Source of the DNA: Cohnella fermenti
Lineage (GTDB): Bacteria; Bacillota; Bacilli; Paenibacillales; Paenibacillaceae
Assembly: GCF_004801405.1 (NCBI RefSeq)
Contig: NZ_SSOB01000021.1
Location: 62,001 to 126,000, forward strand
Length of the DNA: 64,000 nucleotides
Direction of reading: 5' to 3'
The translations under genes and the position numbers were made by a program. Position 1 is the stretch's first letter. Each line of letters opens with the position of its first letter. Of this stretch, positions 1 to 9,128 are shown piece after piece. The notes below the pieces were generated by a model. That model had not been told where the DNA came from. It made no database searches and worked only from the letters and a program-made list of their open reading frames with translations.

Positions 1-3000
1 CCGACAGTAGCCTTCTGCTCGAATGTTACCTGCGCAGGCACGCCGTCAATAACGACCGTCTTCGACACTTGCAGAGTGTAATCGACGTTGCCCTTCGGCA
101 CCGCAATCGAATAGTTCCCGTTCTCGTCGGTCACGGCTTCCGCCGCGAAATCGATCACTCCGTCGCCATCGAAGTCCTTGACGACGCGTACCGTGACGCC
201 GGCTTGAGCAACGCCGTCCTGCTTGATGACACCATTGACCGAAGTCGGTTCGAAGGTAACGATAATTTGCTCCTGCGCATACAGGCTGCGCTGCGAGTCA
301 TCCGCTGTCGCGGTCACCGGAATTTGCTGTGAAATAACTCCTTCGATCGGCTCCGACTTGTAGTAGATATACGCTTCGCCGAATTCGTTGGTCATCACGG
401 TGTTCGCCTGTGCCGATGATGTATCGCCCGGCAGCTTCTCGAACGTGCCCACGCCAGCCGAGAACACAATCGGCACATTCGCCAGTTCGACGCCGCTGCC
501 GTTGCGCAGTACCGCCTTCAACAGCGACCGGGAATTGCCGTCGCCGATGATCGAGCTCGGACTGGCGGTCAATTGCAGGTCGTACTCCACCAAAGCGAAG
601 TCTTGCGTAATAACCGTCGCATCCGGGTCGGCAGGCAGAGTGGTGACCACCCGCTTCTGAGTGCCATAGCCTTGCTTCTCCACGACGATCAGATACTGTT
701 TGGTATCTACGTTCGGGAAGCTGTAGTTGCCGTTCGCATCGGTGCTCGTCTCGGCCACTTTGACTGTGCCGGTCGGATCGTACAAGGTCACCTTCGCACC
801 GGCGATCGGCGCTCCCGGACCTTGTTCGTAATCATAAATATTGCCGCTAACGGTGATAGTCTTGATCACCTTGAAGCCGTTATTGGCAAGCTTGCTGGCC
901 GGTTCCGTCAATTCAGGCGTCCATTCATTTGGCGCAGTCTCGGTATACGCGATGAATGTCGCATGGTATACGCCAGCCGTGAGCGTATAGGGCAGAAGAT
1001 ATGTCGTCGATTCCCAAAGCTGCACGCCATTGCTCGGACTGCCAACCTTCTTCAGTTCAACCGGGGTGGAACCGCCCGCGAAATCGAACGTCGCAGTTAC
1101 TTTATCGATGGAGTCAGGTGTCGTCGCAGACAGCTTCATCGGATTCCCTGGCGCCGACACCCACAGAGGCGACGTCACTTCATATCCGCGGCTGCCAACC
1201 CATCCTTCAAGCTGCTGTACCGTAATGTTTACCTGCGCGTCGACTTCCGCATATTCCTCACCGTCCGAACCGTTCCAGCCGAACGATGTTGTCCCGTTCC
1301 AGCCCGCATTCGGGGTGAACGTGAGATTGCCAAGATCGGCAACGGGAATTTCCTGACCAGCCGTCACAGGAACACCGTTAAGCTTAAGGGTGCCGTGCTC
1401 CGGCAACGACGTCACCTTCACTTGAGTCAACGGTTGGTCTTCGACGTCCGCGAACTTACCGCTGAAGTCCGCCTCGGCAAACAGGACGTCCGTCCCGTCA
1501 GAGGTCTTCGCGATGTCCGCTACCGTCGGTTTGTCGTTCACCGCTTCGATGTCGATCGTCACCATTGCCGCTTCGTCCGCATAGCTCGTACCATCCGAGC
1601 CGTTCCAGCCGAACGTTGTCTGCCCGTTCCAGTTCGCATTCGGTACGAACGTGAGCTTGATCAGGTCAGCAGCCGGAATTTCTTGACCAATTGTTACAGC
1701 CTCGGCGTTCAGCTTCAACGTGCCGTGCTCCGGCAACGAGGTTACCTTCACCTTGACCAACGCGTCGTTGGTGTCGATGTCCGTGAACTTGCTGCTGAAG
1801 TCCGTCGCAGCGAATGTAACGGCCGTATCCTCCGTGCCGTTCTTCGCGATATCCGCTACCGTCGGCTTGTCGTTCACCGCTTCGATGTCGATCGTTACGG
1901 TTGCAGCCGTATCGGCATAGTTCGTGCCATCCGAGCCGTTCCAACCGAACGTTGTTTGCCCATTCCAGTTCGCGTCCGGCGTGAATGTGAGCGTTCCGAG
2001 ATCGTCAGCAACGATTTCTTGGCCAACCGTCACGACTTCGCCGTTCAGCTTAAGGATGCCGTGACCCGGCAACGAGGTGACTTTCACCTTTGTCATCGAA
2101 TCCCCTTCGATGTCGGTGAACTTGCTGCTAAAGTCCGACTTCTCGAACGTCACAACATCGTCCTCCGCGCCGCTCACCGTGATGTCCGCTACCGTCGGCT
2201 TGTCGTTCACCGCTTCGATATCGATCGTCACCGTTGCATCTGTATCTGCATAGCTCGCACCGTCCGAACCGTTCCAGTCGAACGTCGCCTGCCCGCTCCA
2301 GTTCGCGTCCGGCACGAACGTAAGCTTATCCAGATCGGCAGCGGCAATTTCTTGATTGGGCGTCACGTCGATGCCATCCAGCTTCAGGGTTCCGTTCTCC
2401 GGCAACGAGGTGATCTTCACCTTCGTAAGATTGCCGTCGATGTCCGTGAACTTGCTGCTGAAGTCAGTCGCTGCGAACGTAACGGCCGTATCCTCCGTGC
2501 CGTTCTTCGCGATGTCCGCTACCGTCGGCTTGTCGTTCACCGCTTCGATATCGATCGTCACCGTTGCAGCCGTATCTGCATAGTTCTCGCCATCCGTGCC
2601 GTTCCAGCCGAACGTTGTCGTCCCGTTCCAGTCCGTGTCCGGCGTGAATGTGAGCGTACCGAGATCGTCAACATCGATCTCCTGGCCGGCCGCCACCGCT
2701 CCGCCGTTCAGCTTAAGGGTGCCATGACCCGGCAACGAGGTGATTTTCACCTTAGTCATCGAATCCCCTTCGACGTCGGTGAACTTGTCGTTAAAGTCCG
2801 ACTTCTCGAACGTCACAACATTATCCTCTGTGCCATTCACCGTGAAGTCCGCTACCGTCGGCTTGTCGTTCACTGCCGCGATATCGATCGTCACTGTCGC
2901 GGCTGCGTCCGCATAGCTCGTACCATCCGAGCCATTCCAGCCGAACGTCGCCTGCCCGCTCCAGTTCGCATCCGGTACGAACGTGAGCTTGTCCAGATCG

Positions 3001-6000
3001 GCAGCAGCGATTTCTTGATTTGCCGCCACGTCGACGTCATCCAGCTTCAACGTGCCATGCTCTGGCAACGAGGTGATCTTCACCTTCGTCAGATTGCCGT
3101 CGACGTCCGTGAACTTGCTACTGAAGTCAGTAGTTGCGAACGCAACGGCGATATCCTCCGTGCCGTTCTTCGCGATATCCGCTACCGTCGGCTTGTCGTT
3201 CACTGCCGCGATATCGATCGTCACTGTCGCGTCTGCGTCCGCATAGCTCTTGCCATCCGTGCCGTTCCAGCCGAATGTCGTCTGCCCGTTCCAGTTCGCA
3301 TCTGGCGTGAACGTAAGCTTATCTAGATCGATAGCGGCAATTTCTTGATTTGCCATTACTGCGGCTCCGTCCAGCTTCAAGGCTCCGTCCTCTGGAAGTG
3401 AGGTCACCTTCACCTTAACCAGCACGTCGGCGGAATCAGAGTCGTCGAACTTGCTGCTGAAGTCCGTTGCTGCGAACAAAACATCCGTATCCTCCGTGCC
3501 ATTCTTCGTGAAGTCCGCCACCGTCGGCTTGGCATTGGCCGCCGCGATAACGATCGTCACCGTTGCAGCCGTGTTTGCATAGCTCTTGCCATCCGTGCCG
3601 TTCCAGCCGAACGTTGTCGTCCCATTCCAGCTCGTATTCGGAGTAAACGTGAGGGTACCAAGCGCGGCAGCGGCAATTTCTTGATTTGCCGTTACCGTAC
3701 TGCCGTTCAGCTTGAGTGTGCCGTTCGCCGGCAGCGACGTCACCTTCACCTTGACCAGTTCGTCGGCGGAATCTGCGTCGTCAAACTTGCTGCTGAAGTC
3801 CGTCGCCGCGAACGAGACATCCGTATCCTCCGTACCGTTCTTCGTGAAGTCCGCCACCGTCGGCAACTCATTCGGGATATCCGTTACGGCCGTAGTCACC
3901 GTATTGGATGCAAGACCCGAGACTACAGCAGTTCCGCTTGTCACCGATCCTTCCAAACTTGGCGCGGTTGTACTGAAGATCAGCTCCGTGCTGCCCATCT
4001 CCGTGCCGCTCTTCGCAGGGACATCAACTTCTGTTTGCGTCTGTCCTTCACTGGTAACGCTAAGACCTGTTATATCCTCATCTGTATAATTATAAATCGT
4101 AACCGTATAGGTGATAGTTCCGTTCACCGCAACAGTTGCCGGACCCGACTTGACAATGCCCATCTCCAGATCAAGCCTGCCGTTATTACCCAGCTTCATG
4201 GTTACTTTGTCATCGGAGGACATAGACTCTTCGGTTACATACTCCGCCGTGGACTCGATTCCATCGGACTTAGGAGTCGTCTGCGTACCGGAGAATTCGT
4301 CATAATACGGGCTATCCTCTGGCGGGGTGAAGTAAGCTGCCGTCTTCGCCCCACTGATATCATTGCCGGAATTGAGATAGTAAGCCGTATCAACTACATT
4401 CACTGGTGACACCGTGAATGCTGGCTTGACATTATAGTTGAGTGTGAAGGAACCATCGGCAGGCGCCGAATATTGTCCCGCTACCGGGTTCGACCGGTCC
4501 GTGAAGCGATAGATGTGCGACTGCATATCCTCCGCATCGATGTACCAGACAAGACTGGTCACGCCTCCAACCGTCTTGATGACGGCCTTGCTCCCGTAGC
4601 CAGCGAATTGATATGCCGTGCCATCCTCGATGGACATGCCATTGTCAACCGTGGCAACGGAGCTTCCGATCCGAAGCGTGGACAGATCGACAGCGAAGCC
4701 TTCGCCGATCTCGTCCACGAAGACGATGGCGCTGGTCATATCGGCCGTCTCCGAATTGCTGCCAAGCTCTCCGGTCTCCGGTATATTCAAGAGCGGAAGG
4801 ATACTCGTGGTGCTCGAGGCAGCTTCCACGTCTGCTGCCAATCCGCCGAAGGCTCCGCTGAGAAGGTCATAGTTCGAGGCCCATGTATAGTAATTGCTAT
4901 AGACAAACGAGTTCACATAGCCGGCGCCACCATAGGTCGATCCGGCAATCTTATCATAGGTATCTTTGGCCGTACCGTTCAGATAAGTGGTGCTTGATTG
5001 ATTGGCATACACGTTCTGCGGGTCAAGTCCCGCCCAAGCGTACACCTTGGCAGAACCCGTTCCATAAATTGCATCTTCCGATCCCAACCCTACCGTGTAG
5101 AATTTAGGGTCCGTAGCGGTGCCATTGTAATTGCTATAAGCGGTTTTTAACAGGTCCTTCATATACATGCCCGTCAGAATAGTTACGGCGGCGACATCCG
5201 CGCTTCCCGTGCTGGTATTGCCCGATAATCCGGATTGATTATTATAGCTTGAAGGGTTCGTCGGAGTGCTTGGAAGCGTGCTCCAGGTCGATTGTCCGAT
5301 CGATGCCGCGCCATCTGACAACACGAATACATACGGCATACGCTGCGGTTCGCTCCCGCGCGTTCCCAGAGCGTTCATATCCGCTATGGTCTTGGAGAGA
5401 CCGTATCGAATTCCGTTCTGCGTTGGCGTTCCTGACGCAAGCGATTTAGAGACTTGCGAATAAGTATTGCCGTCCTTTTTGAGGTTAGCGCTAGTAGCGA
5501 TTGTAAAGGTGCTCCCGCTCTTGGTATAAACGAGATAATCCGAGCCGGAGGTAAGCGTATAAGAGCCCATCTCCAACAGAGTACCGACGTGTGTACTGGA
5601 CGCCGATCCGCCGAACCAATGCACCGCGACCCGGTTCTTGGGATTGGCGTTCATGACGGTACGGATTGCTTCATTGGCCGCCAGCGCCATCGCTTCTACG
5701 CGATAATAATTGCCGGATTGACCGGCTGGTTTCGCGATGTCATATCCGCTAGTACCCATCGACGTACTCATATCCAGAATAAACGTCACATCCGCCGCCG
5801 GAGGGCTTGAGCTTCCATCTGTCCCGATACTCGTATCGGTCGTGGTCGTCGTCATATACTCCTGCGCCAATGCGGACAGCGTGACGCCGAAGCTGCCGTC
5901 GCTCTCTGCCGTAACGCTCTTGTCGGTCCATATGCGTCCGGCCGAACCGGATGTGCCGAAGCCGCTAGGCACCGTGTTTGTCACCGAATCAGCCGTCAGC

Positions 6001-6125
6001 TTGACCTGGAACTGATTGTAGTTCGCCGTAGTGGACGCTGCCGCCGACGCTACGCCGATAGGAGACAAACCAATCGCCCCCAGTATGAGGGACAAAGAAA
6101 GCACAACTGAAATAAACCGTTTCAT
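1..6125 (-). CDS. Giant secreted vWA-domain surface protein with eight cadherin-like repeats (C-terminus beyond the window)
   Basis: The frame opens at ATG 6125 after an AAGGGGTG ribosome site and stays open for about 2,041 codons to the left edge, so the C-terminus and any anchor are unseen. The order is: a signal peptide (MKRFISVVLSLSLILGAIG, likely cleaved after VASA); a von Willebrand factor A domain at about residues 105-420 with an intact metal site (DMSTSMGTS, a downstream Thr, and VLSDGA); a pilin-like region; a DUF11-like Ig domain (about 660-750); eight tandem cadherin-like 'tandem-95' repeats; a carboxypeptidase-regulatory-like domain (SGNIYDYEQGPGAPIAGAKV); an invasin-like Ig domain; and the start of another regulatory-like domain. 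It probably acts outside the cell in adhesion or matrix binding; no ligand can be named. A long open frame antisense to it is a shadow of the repeats. Confidence 0.9.
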   Translation of the reverse strand, partial: MKRFISVVLSLSLILGAIGLSPIGVASAAASTTANYNQFQVKLTADSVTNTVPSGFGTSGSAGRIWTDKSVTAESDGSFGVTLSALAQEYMTTTTTDTSIGTDGSSSPPAADVTFILDMSTSMGTSGYDIAKPAGQSGNYYRVEAMALAANEAIRTVMNANPKNRVAVHWFGGSASSTHVGTLLEMGSYTLTSGSDYLVYTKSGSTFTIATSANLKKDGNTYSQVSKSLASGTPTQNGIRYGLSKTIADMNALGTRGSEPQRMPYVFVLSDGAASIGQSTWSTLPSTPTNPSSYNNQSGLSGNTSTGSADVAAVTILTGMYMKDLLKTAYSNYNGTATDPKFYTVGLGSEDAIYGTGSAKVYAWAGLDPQNVYANQSSTTYLNGTAKDTYDKIAGSTYGGAGYVNSFVYSNYYTWASNYDLLSGAFGGLAADVEAASSTTSILPLLNIPETGELGSNSETADMTSAIVFVDEIGEGFAVDLSTLRIGSSVATVDNGMSIEDGTAYQFAGYGSKAVIKTVGGVTSLVWYIDAEDMQSHIYRFTDRSNPVAGQYSAPADGSFTLNYNVKPAFTVSPVNVVDTAYYLNSGNDISGAKTAAYFTPPEDSPYYDEFSGTQTTPKSDGIESTAEYVTEESMSSDDKVTMKLGNNGRLDLEMGIVKSGPATVAVNGTITYTVTIYNYTDEDITGLSVTSEGQTQTEVDVPAKSGTEMGSTELIFSTTAPSLEGSVTSGTAVVSGLASNTVTTAVTDIPNELPTVADFTKNGTEDTDVSFAATDFSSKFDDADSADELVKVKVTSLPANGTLKLNGSTVTANQEIAAAALGTLTFTPNTSWNGTTTFGWNGTDGKSYANTAATVTIVIAAANAKPTVADFTKNGTEDTDVLFAATDFSSKFDDSDSADVLVKVKVTSLPEDGALKLDGAAVMANQEIAAIDLDKLTFTPDANWNGQTTFGWNGTDGKSYADADATVTIDIAAVNDKPTVADIAKNGTEDIAVAFATTDFSSKFTDVDGNLTKVKITSLPEHGTLKLDDVDVAANQEIAAADLDKLTFVPDANWSGQATFGWNGSDGTSYADAAATVTIDIAAVNDKPTVADFTVNGTEDNVVTFEKSDFNDKFTDVEGDSMTKVKITSLPGHGTLKLNGGAVAAGQEIDVDDLGTLTFTPDTDWNGTTTFGWNGTDGENYADTAATVTIDIEAVNDKPTVADIAKNGTEDTAVTFAATDFSSKFTDIDGNLTKVKITSLPENGTLKLDGIDVTPNQEIAAADLDKLTFVPDANWSGQATFDWNGSDGASYADTDATVTIDIEAVNDKPTVADITVSGAEDDVVTFEKSDFSSKFTDIEGDSMTKVKVTSLPGHGILKLNGEVVTVGQEIVADDLGTLTFTPDANWNGQTTFGWNGSDGTNYADTAATVTIDIEAVNDKPTVADIAKNGTEDTAVTFAATDFSSKFTDIDTNDALVKVKVTSLPEHGTLKLNAEAVTIGQEIPAADLIKLTFVPNANWNGQTTFGWNGSDGTSYADEAAMVTIDIEAVNDKPTVADIAKTSDGTDVLFAEADFSGKFADVEDQPLTQVKVTSLPEHGTLKLNGVPVTAGQEIPVADLGNLTFTPNAGWNGTTSFGWNGSDGEEYAEVDAQVNITVQQLEGWVGSRGYEVTSPLWVSAPGNPMKLSATTPDSIDKVTATFDFAGGSTPVELKKVGSPSNGVQLWESTTYLLPYTLTAGVYHATFIAYTETAPNEWTPELTEPASKLANNGFKVIKTITVSGNIYDYEQGPGAPIAGAKVTLYDPTGTVKVAETSTDANGNYSFPNVDTKQYLIVVEKQGYGTQKRVVTTLPADPDATVITQDFALVEYDLQLTASPSSIIGDGNSRSLLKAVLRNGSGVELANVPIVFSAGVGTFEKLPGDTSSAQANTVMTNEFGEAYIYYKSEPIEGVISQQIPVTATADDSQRSLYAQEQIIVTFEPTSVNGVIKQDGVAQAGVTVRVVKDFDGDGVIDFAAEAVTDENGNYSIAVPKGNVDYTLQVSKTVVIDGVPAQVTFEQKATV
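1205..3870 (-). repeat. Eight tandem cadherin-like repeats within the vWA protein gene
   Basis: Eight in-frame units of about 109-113 codons (327-340 bp). Each begins near (D/A)KPTVAD, has TED and SLPxxGTLKL in the middle and ends with WNGxTTFGWNGSDG. Counting from the N-terminus, units 3 and 5 are nearly the same, and units 4 and 6 are nearly the same. This implies that a two-unit block was duplicated. Ca-binding acidic residues are common in each unit. Confidence 0.9.
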
Positions 6126-6539
6126 GCCCTTGATTTTCACCCCTTGATCCTCCGCTCCATAATTAGTTGCAATGATGTCTTGGTTGCATGCAAAACACGC
6201 AATGACTGGCTGGCATACGGAATTTACGTCTGCTATCGTCCATCATTGGTGCTTTGCGGGACTTTACTCCTAAGGAATACATGGGTGATTATATAGCCCG
6301 GATATGAACAAATTCTGAACAAGTTCCGACAGCATACGCGCTCGGAGCCATGTCGCCTCGAATTCGTCCTTTTCTTCCCTGGTAGTTTCGGACCAGACCT
6401 ATCGTATCACGCGGCACTTAACAATTAATGAAAAGGGATTAAAGGACCATTGACGAATACTAATAAGATTCCGATATTGTTGATAGCGCTTCCATAATAA
6501 TGCGATTGCGATTACAAAGACAAAGGACGCTGATACAGC
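6126..6539. other. Divergent intergenic region
   Basis: 414 bp between the vWA gene (minus strand) and the globin-sensor gene (plus strand). It must hold both promoters. I see one good catabolite-response-like dyad near the right end and no RNA gene or further reading frame. Confidence 0.6.
6480..6495 (-). promoter_or_regulatory. cre-like (CcpA) site
   Basis: Read on the minus strand this is ATGGAAGCGCTATCAA, which fits the relaxed Bacillus cre consensus WTGNNARCGNWWWCAW at every constrained position. It lies about 45 bp upstream of the TTG start of the globin-coupled sensor. CcpA binding is inferred from the motif alone. Confidence 0.5.
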
Positions 6540-7541
6540 TTGATTAAGCTAAGCACACAAAGAGAACAACAAATTCGATACATCGGAATCGGGGAGGATG
6601 ACTTGGCTCTGTTGGCGAGCCGATCATCCGAATTCACCGCCATCGTCGATCGTCTGGTCGACCAATTGTACGCTCAGATCGGCAGCCAGCCCGAGCTGCT
6701 CAAGATTATCGAGAAGTTCAGCACCATCGAGAGGCTGAAGGAGACGCAGCGATGGTACTTCCTGTCGATGACGGGCGGCTTCTTGAACGACGAATACTTC
6801 CAGAAGCGGCTGTTTGTCGGCAGGGTGCATTCCCGGATCGGGCTCACCACCAACTGGTATCTGGGCACGTACGTGCTTTATCTGGACTTGGCGACAACCT
6901 ACTTGTCGCAGATCGTTCCCGGGGATTGGCACCCGATCATCCAGGCCCTGTCCAAGATGTTCAACCTCGATTCCCAGTTGGTGCTTGAAGCTTATGAAGA
7001 AGACGAGAAGGGGAAAATCCAGCGTTTGCTCGACAAGCAAAGGGAGATGCATCTCGGGGTTGGAGCCGCGGTGCAGGAGCTGGCCTCCATGATGGCCCAA
7101 CTGTACGACAACAGCCGCAAGGTCGCCGCTAGCGCAAGCCGAACCGCCGAGAGCCAACAGCAGGCGCATGCGGGCATGTTGAGCATGGCGGAAGAGGTCG
7201 CTTCGATTCAGGAATTGGGGGGAATGATCCGCTACGTATCCGATCAGACCCATATCCTCGGCCTGAATGCGGCGATTGAAGCGGCCCGGGCCGGCGAGCA
7301 GGGCCGGGGCTTCGAGGTGGTGGCGAACGAGGTTCGCAAGCTGGCGAGTCAATCGAAGGAATCGTCGGTGGCCATCGAGAGCAAGCTTAAGCAGATCAAC
7401 AGGCTATTGGCGGGGGTCAAGCAACAGTCGGAGCTGATGACCTCCTATTCTTCGGAGCAGGCGCTCGGCGCCCAGGAGCTCCTTGACTTCGTTCGCATGA
7501 TCGAGCAAGTGACGGAAGAACTGGAGAAGCTGCAGCAGTAA
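6540..7541 (+). CDS. Globin-coupled sensor, HemAT-like soluble chemoreceptor (short form)
   Basis: 333 residues, with no signal peptide or membrane segment. Residues about 1-165 are a protoglobin domain; the likely heme-ligand histidine lies in GRVHSRIGL, as in HemAT. Residues about 170-333 form a methyl-accepting coiled coil with the conserved hairpin tip (LGLNAAIEAARAGEQGRGF followed by VVANEVRKLA). The family senses oxygen or redox state through heme and signals to CheA. The coil is shorter than in Bacillus HemAT (about 430 residues total). The start is TTG 6540: an in-frame stop sits at 6531, AAAGGA lies 12 bases upstream, and no ATG comes earlier. A cre-like site just upstream suggests carbon control. 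No other chemotaxis gene is nearby. Confidence 0.88.
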   Translation: MIKLSTQREQQIRYIGIGEDDLALLASRSSEFTAIVDRLVDQLYAQIGSQPELLKIIEKFSTIERLKETQRWYFLSMTGGFLNDEYFQKRLFVGRVHSRIGLTTNWYLGTYVLYLDLATTYLSQIVPGDWHPIIQALSKMFNLDSQLVLEAYEEDEKGKIQRLLDKQREMHLGVGAAVQELASMMAQLYDNSRKVAASASRTAESQQQAHAGMLSMAEEVASIQELGGMIRYVSDQTHILGLNAAIEAARAGEQGRGFEVVANEVRKLASQSKESSVAIESKLKQINRLLAGVKQQSELMTSYSSEQALGAQELLDFVRMIEQVTEELEKLQQ

Positions 7542-7561
7542 TCCCGTCCCTTATACGAAGA

Positions 7562-7583
7562 GCCCGCGAATCCCTTCGCGGGC
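7562..7583. terminator. Hairpin between convergent genes, probable bidirectional terminator
   Basis: Perfect 9-bp stem (GCCCGCGAA/TTCGCGGGC) with a TCCC loop. It lies between the stops of the globin sensor and the DUF2203 gene. The T-tracts on both sides are weak. Confidence 0.6.
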
Positions 7584-7594
7584 CCTTGCTCATT

Positions 7595-7999
7595 CTATTC
7601 CGGCAGACGCTTGCGACCTCGGAAGCCGTCCTCCATGCTGTGATAGTGGTCGACTCGCTCCTCCCCTTCTTTCCAGCAGAGAAGCACCTCTTCCCCCTCC
7701 AGCACGGCAGGGAAGTCGACCAGGCCGGGGTTGATCATTTTCAGATAGACGCCTTGACGCTTGAAGTTCTCCACGAACAGGTCGATCTCCATGCTCATGA
7801 AGTCCAGCTTCCCTTCCTCCTCGAAGAACCTCGGCCCCGCGCCGCCCGACGCAATCTTCGAATCCGCTCCAGCCTTCATCTTCTGAAGCTCCATGTATCT
7901 CGTCTCATATTCACTCATGATGCCTTGCAACTGAAGCAGATTGCTTCTGAGCTCGGGCAACAACGCATTCGCTTCGTCAGGCGTGAACTGTTTTGTCAT
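7595..7999 (-). CDS. DUF2203 family protein
   Basis: 134 residues. It begins MTKQFTPDEANALLPELRSN, the typical DUF2203 opening, followed by a coiled-coil-like helix and a C-terminal half with LKMINPGLVDFPAVLEGEEV and CWKEGE. The family is small, cytoplasmic and of unknown function. The ATG at 7999 has AAGGGGAGGAG about 8-10 bases upstream. The longer upstream open frame has no good ribosome site and is Cys/Ser-rich, so I reject that extension. Confidence 0.82.
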   Translation of the reverse strand: MTKQFTPDEANALLPELRSNLLQLQGIMSEYETRYMELQKMKAGADSKIASGGAGPRFFEEEGKLDFMSMEIDLFVENFKRQGVYLKMINPGLVDFPAVLEGEEVLLCWKEGEERVDHYHSMEDGFRGRKRLPE

Positions 8000-8116
8000 T
8001 TGGCATCCACTCCTCCCCTTAAGTGTACTCGAAGACGCGGTTAAATTCCATTTTCGGCTAGGGGAATGAAGGGCCGAACAACAAGAAGAGCCGAATGGAC
8101 ACGGCATTACGTGCGT

Positions 8117-8152
8117 TTGTTCATCTTCTGTTACTTGTTCATCTTCCGTTAA
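8117..8152. repeat. Two tandem 18-bp direct repeats upstream of the Ser-rich gene
   Basis: TTGTTCATCTTC-TGTTAC is followed directly by TTGTTCATCTTC-CGTTAA. The pair lies 70-106 bp upstream of the ATG at 8223, where an activator or repressor could bind. The function is inferred only from position. Confidence 0.45.
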
Positions 8153-8222
8153 TCGTAAATTCACAGAGTTCTGTTATAACCGAATTGTTAGATTAACCCA
8201 GCAGTGTTGGAGGGAACAGATA

Positions 8223-8807
8223 ATGAGCGTGAATGGCGTCGGCAGCACGGGCTCGGTATGGCAACTGTATAACCAGGCCGCCTCATCCAACAAGTCATCG
8301 AATGAAGCAAGCGGCAACACCAGCAAATCGCAAGACTCTTATCAGATCAGCGAAGAAGCGATTAGGGCGATGCTCGAAGCTTCGGGCCAGTCCGATCCCT
8401 CCTTCTGGGAGTCGTCCACCGATTCTTACAGCGCCTCGGATTTCGGCGGCAGCAAGGCGACCCTCCCGCCGCCGCCTTCACAGCCGTCCCTGTCGGAGTT
8501 GCCTACGGAAGACAAGCGTTCCTTCCTGTCCGAGCTCTCTCAGTTGACCTCCGAGCAGAGTTCGGATACGACAGCCGGCTCGGGTACGAGCGAATCCGAC
8601 GAGGCGCTTGCTTCCTTGATCGCCAGCCTGTCCTCAACCGATCTGGACAGCCTGTCCGATAAGGAAGTGGATTCCTTGTTCCAGGAGGCTATCGAGACGA
8701 TCGGACCTCCGCCGGGACCTCCGCCAGCTCCTTCTTCGTTCGGGAACGGCACGAATACCGAAGAGGACGACGAGATCCAGCGTTTCCTGCAATCGCTCAA
8801 TAACTAA
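8223..8807 (+). CDS. Ser-rich, low-complexity hypothetical protein
   Basis: 194 residues, not recognised. It starts MSVNGVGSTGSVWQLYNQAA. The composition is rich in Ser, Asp, Glu and Pro, with two proline runs (TLPPPPSQP and GPPPGPPPAP) and an acidic C-terminus (EEDDEIQRFLQSLNN). It has no signal peptide, membrane segment or Cys, and looks largely disordered. GGAGGGA sits 8 bases before the ATG and a strong terminator follows, so it is a single-gene unit. Short amphipathic segments such as SEEAIRAMLEASG and EVDSLFQEAIE could be binding helices. The opening resembles the N-termini of some cell-surface or flagellum-associated proteins, but that is weak. Confidence 0.75.
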   Translation: MSVNGVGSTGSVWQLYNQAASSNKSSNEASGNTSKSQDSYQISEEAIRAMLEASGQSDPSFWESSTDSYSASDFGGSKATLPPPPSQPSLSELPTEDKRSFLSELSQLTSEQSSDTTAGSGTSESDEALASLIASLSSTDLDSLSDKEVDSLFQEAIETIGPPPGPPPAPSSFGNGTNTEEDDEIQRFLQSLNN

Positions 8808-8855
8808 AGAGGTGCCGGCGCGGACAGTTAATTGTCCGCCCCTCTTTATTTTTGT
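8807..8855 (+). terminator. Rho-independent terminator of the Ser-rich gene
   Basis: A long stem with outer arms AAGAGG/CCTCTT and inner arms GCGGACA/TGTCCGC, followed by TTATTTTTG. It overlaps the stop codon. Confidence 0.85.
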
Positions 8856-8903
8856 TCATCTCTGTGTTATACTATTAAACGTTCGCTTCAGATAGCGACA
8901 CAT

Positions 8904-8980
8904 CGAGACGTGGCTCAGCTTGGTAGAGCGCTTGCTTCGGGAGCAAGAGGTCGCAGGTTCGAATCCTGTCGTCTCGACCA
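8904..8980 (+). tRNA. tRNA-Pro (anticodon CGG)
   Basis: 77 nt. The 7-bp acceptor stem CGAGACG/CGTCTCG is perfect, followed by discriminator A and an encoded CCA. The anticodon arm is CTTGC-TTCGGGA-GCAAG, which gives anticodon CGG reading CCG. The T-loop GGTTCGAATCC is present. A 17-bp segment of the anticodon arm is duplicated about 830 bp downstream, beside an integrase relic. Confidence 0.97.
8933..8949 (+). repeat. 17-bp att-like core inside tRNA-Pro (copy 1)
   Basis: tgcttcgggagcaagag, the anticodon loop and 3' stem of the tRNA. An exact copy lies at 9766-9782. Tyrosine integrases commonly use tRNA anticodon or T-arm segments as attachment sites, so this is a plausible att core. Confidence 0.6.
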
Positions 8981-8994
8981 TCCAATTCAACGAT

Positions 8995-9019
8995 CCGCAG
9001 CCTTCAGGCTGCGGTTTTT
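8995..9019 (+). terminator. Terminator after tRNA-Pro
   Basis: Perfect stem CCGCAGCC/GGCTGCGG with a TTCA loop, then TTTTTGG. Confidence 0.88.
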
Positions 9020-9128
9020 GGTTTGTTTTGGGGCATAATGTAGCAACCGTGTAGTAACGGGATGAAAATTGGCTCCGAAACCCGAAGTTCCGGAGCCCTT
9101 CCATTTGTTCGATTCAAGAAATTCATAG

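Noticed and set aside
573..3326. 917-residue open frame on the plus strand
   Set aside because: It is antisense to the vWA protein gene, repeats with its 110-codon units, and has no ribosome site. It is a shadow of GC-rich repetitive coding DNA.
8856..9104. 82-residue minus-strand protein ending in a typical 'TTGFEPATSC' string
   Set aside because: It is a translation across the antisense of tRNA-Pro, a well-known false protein.
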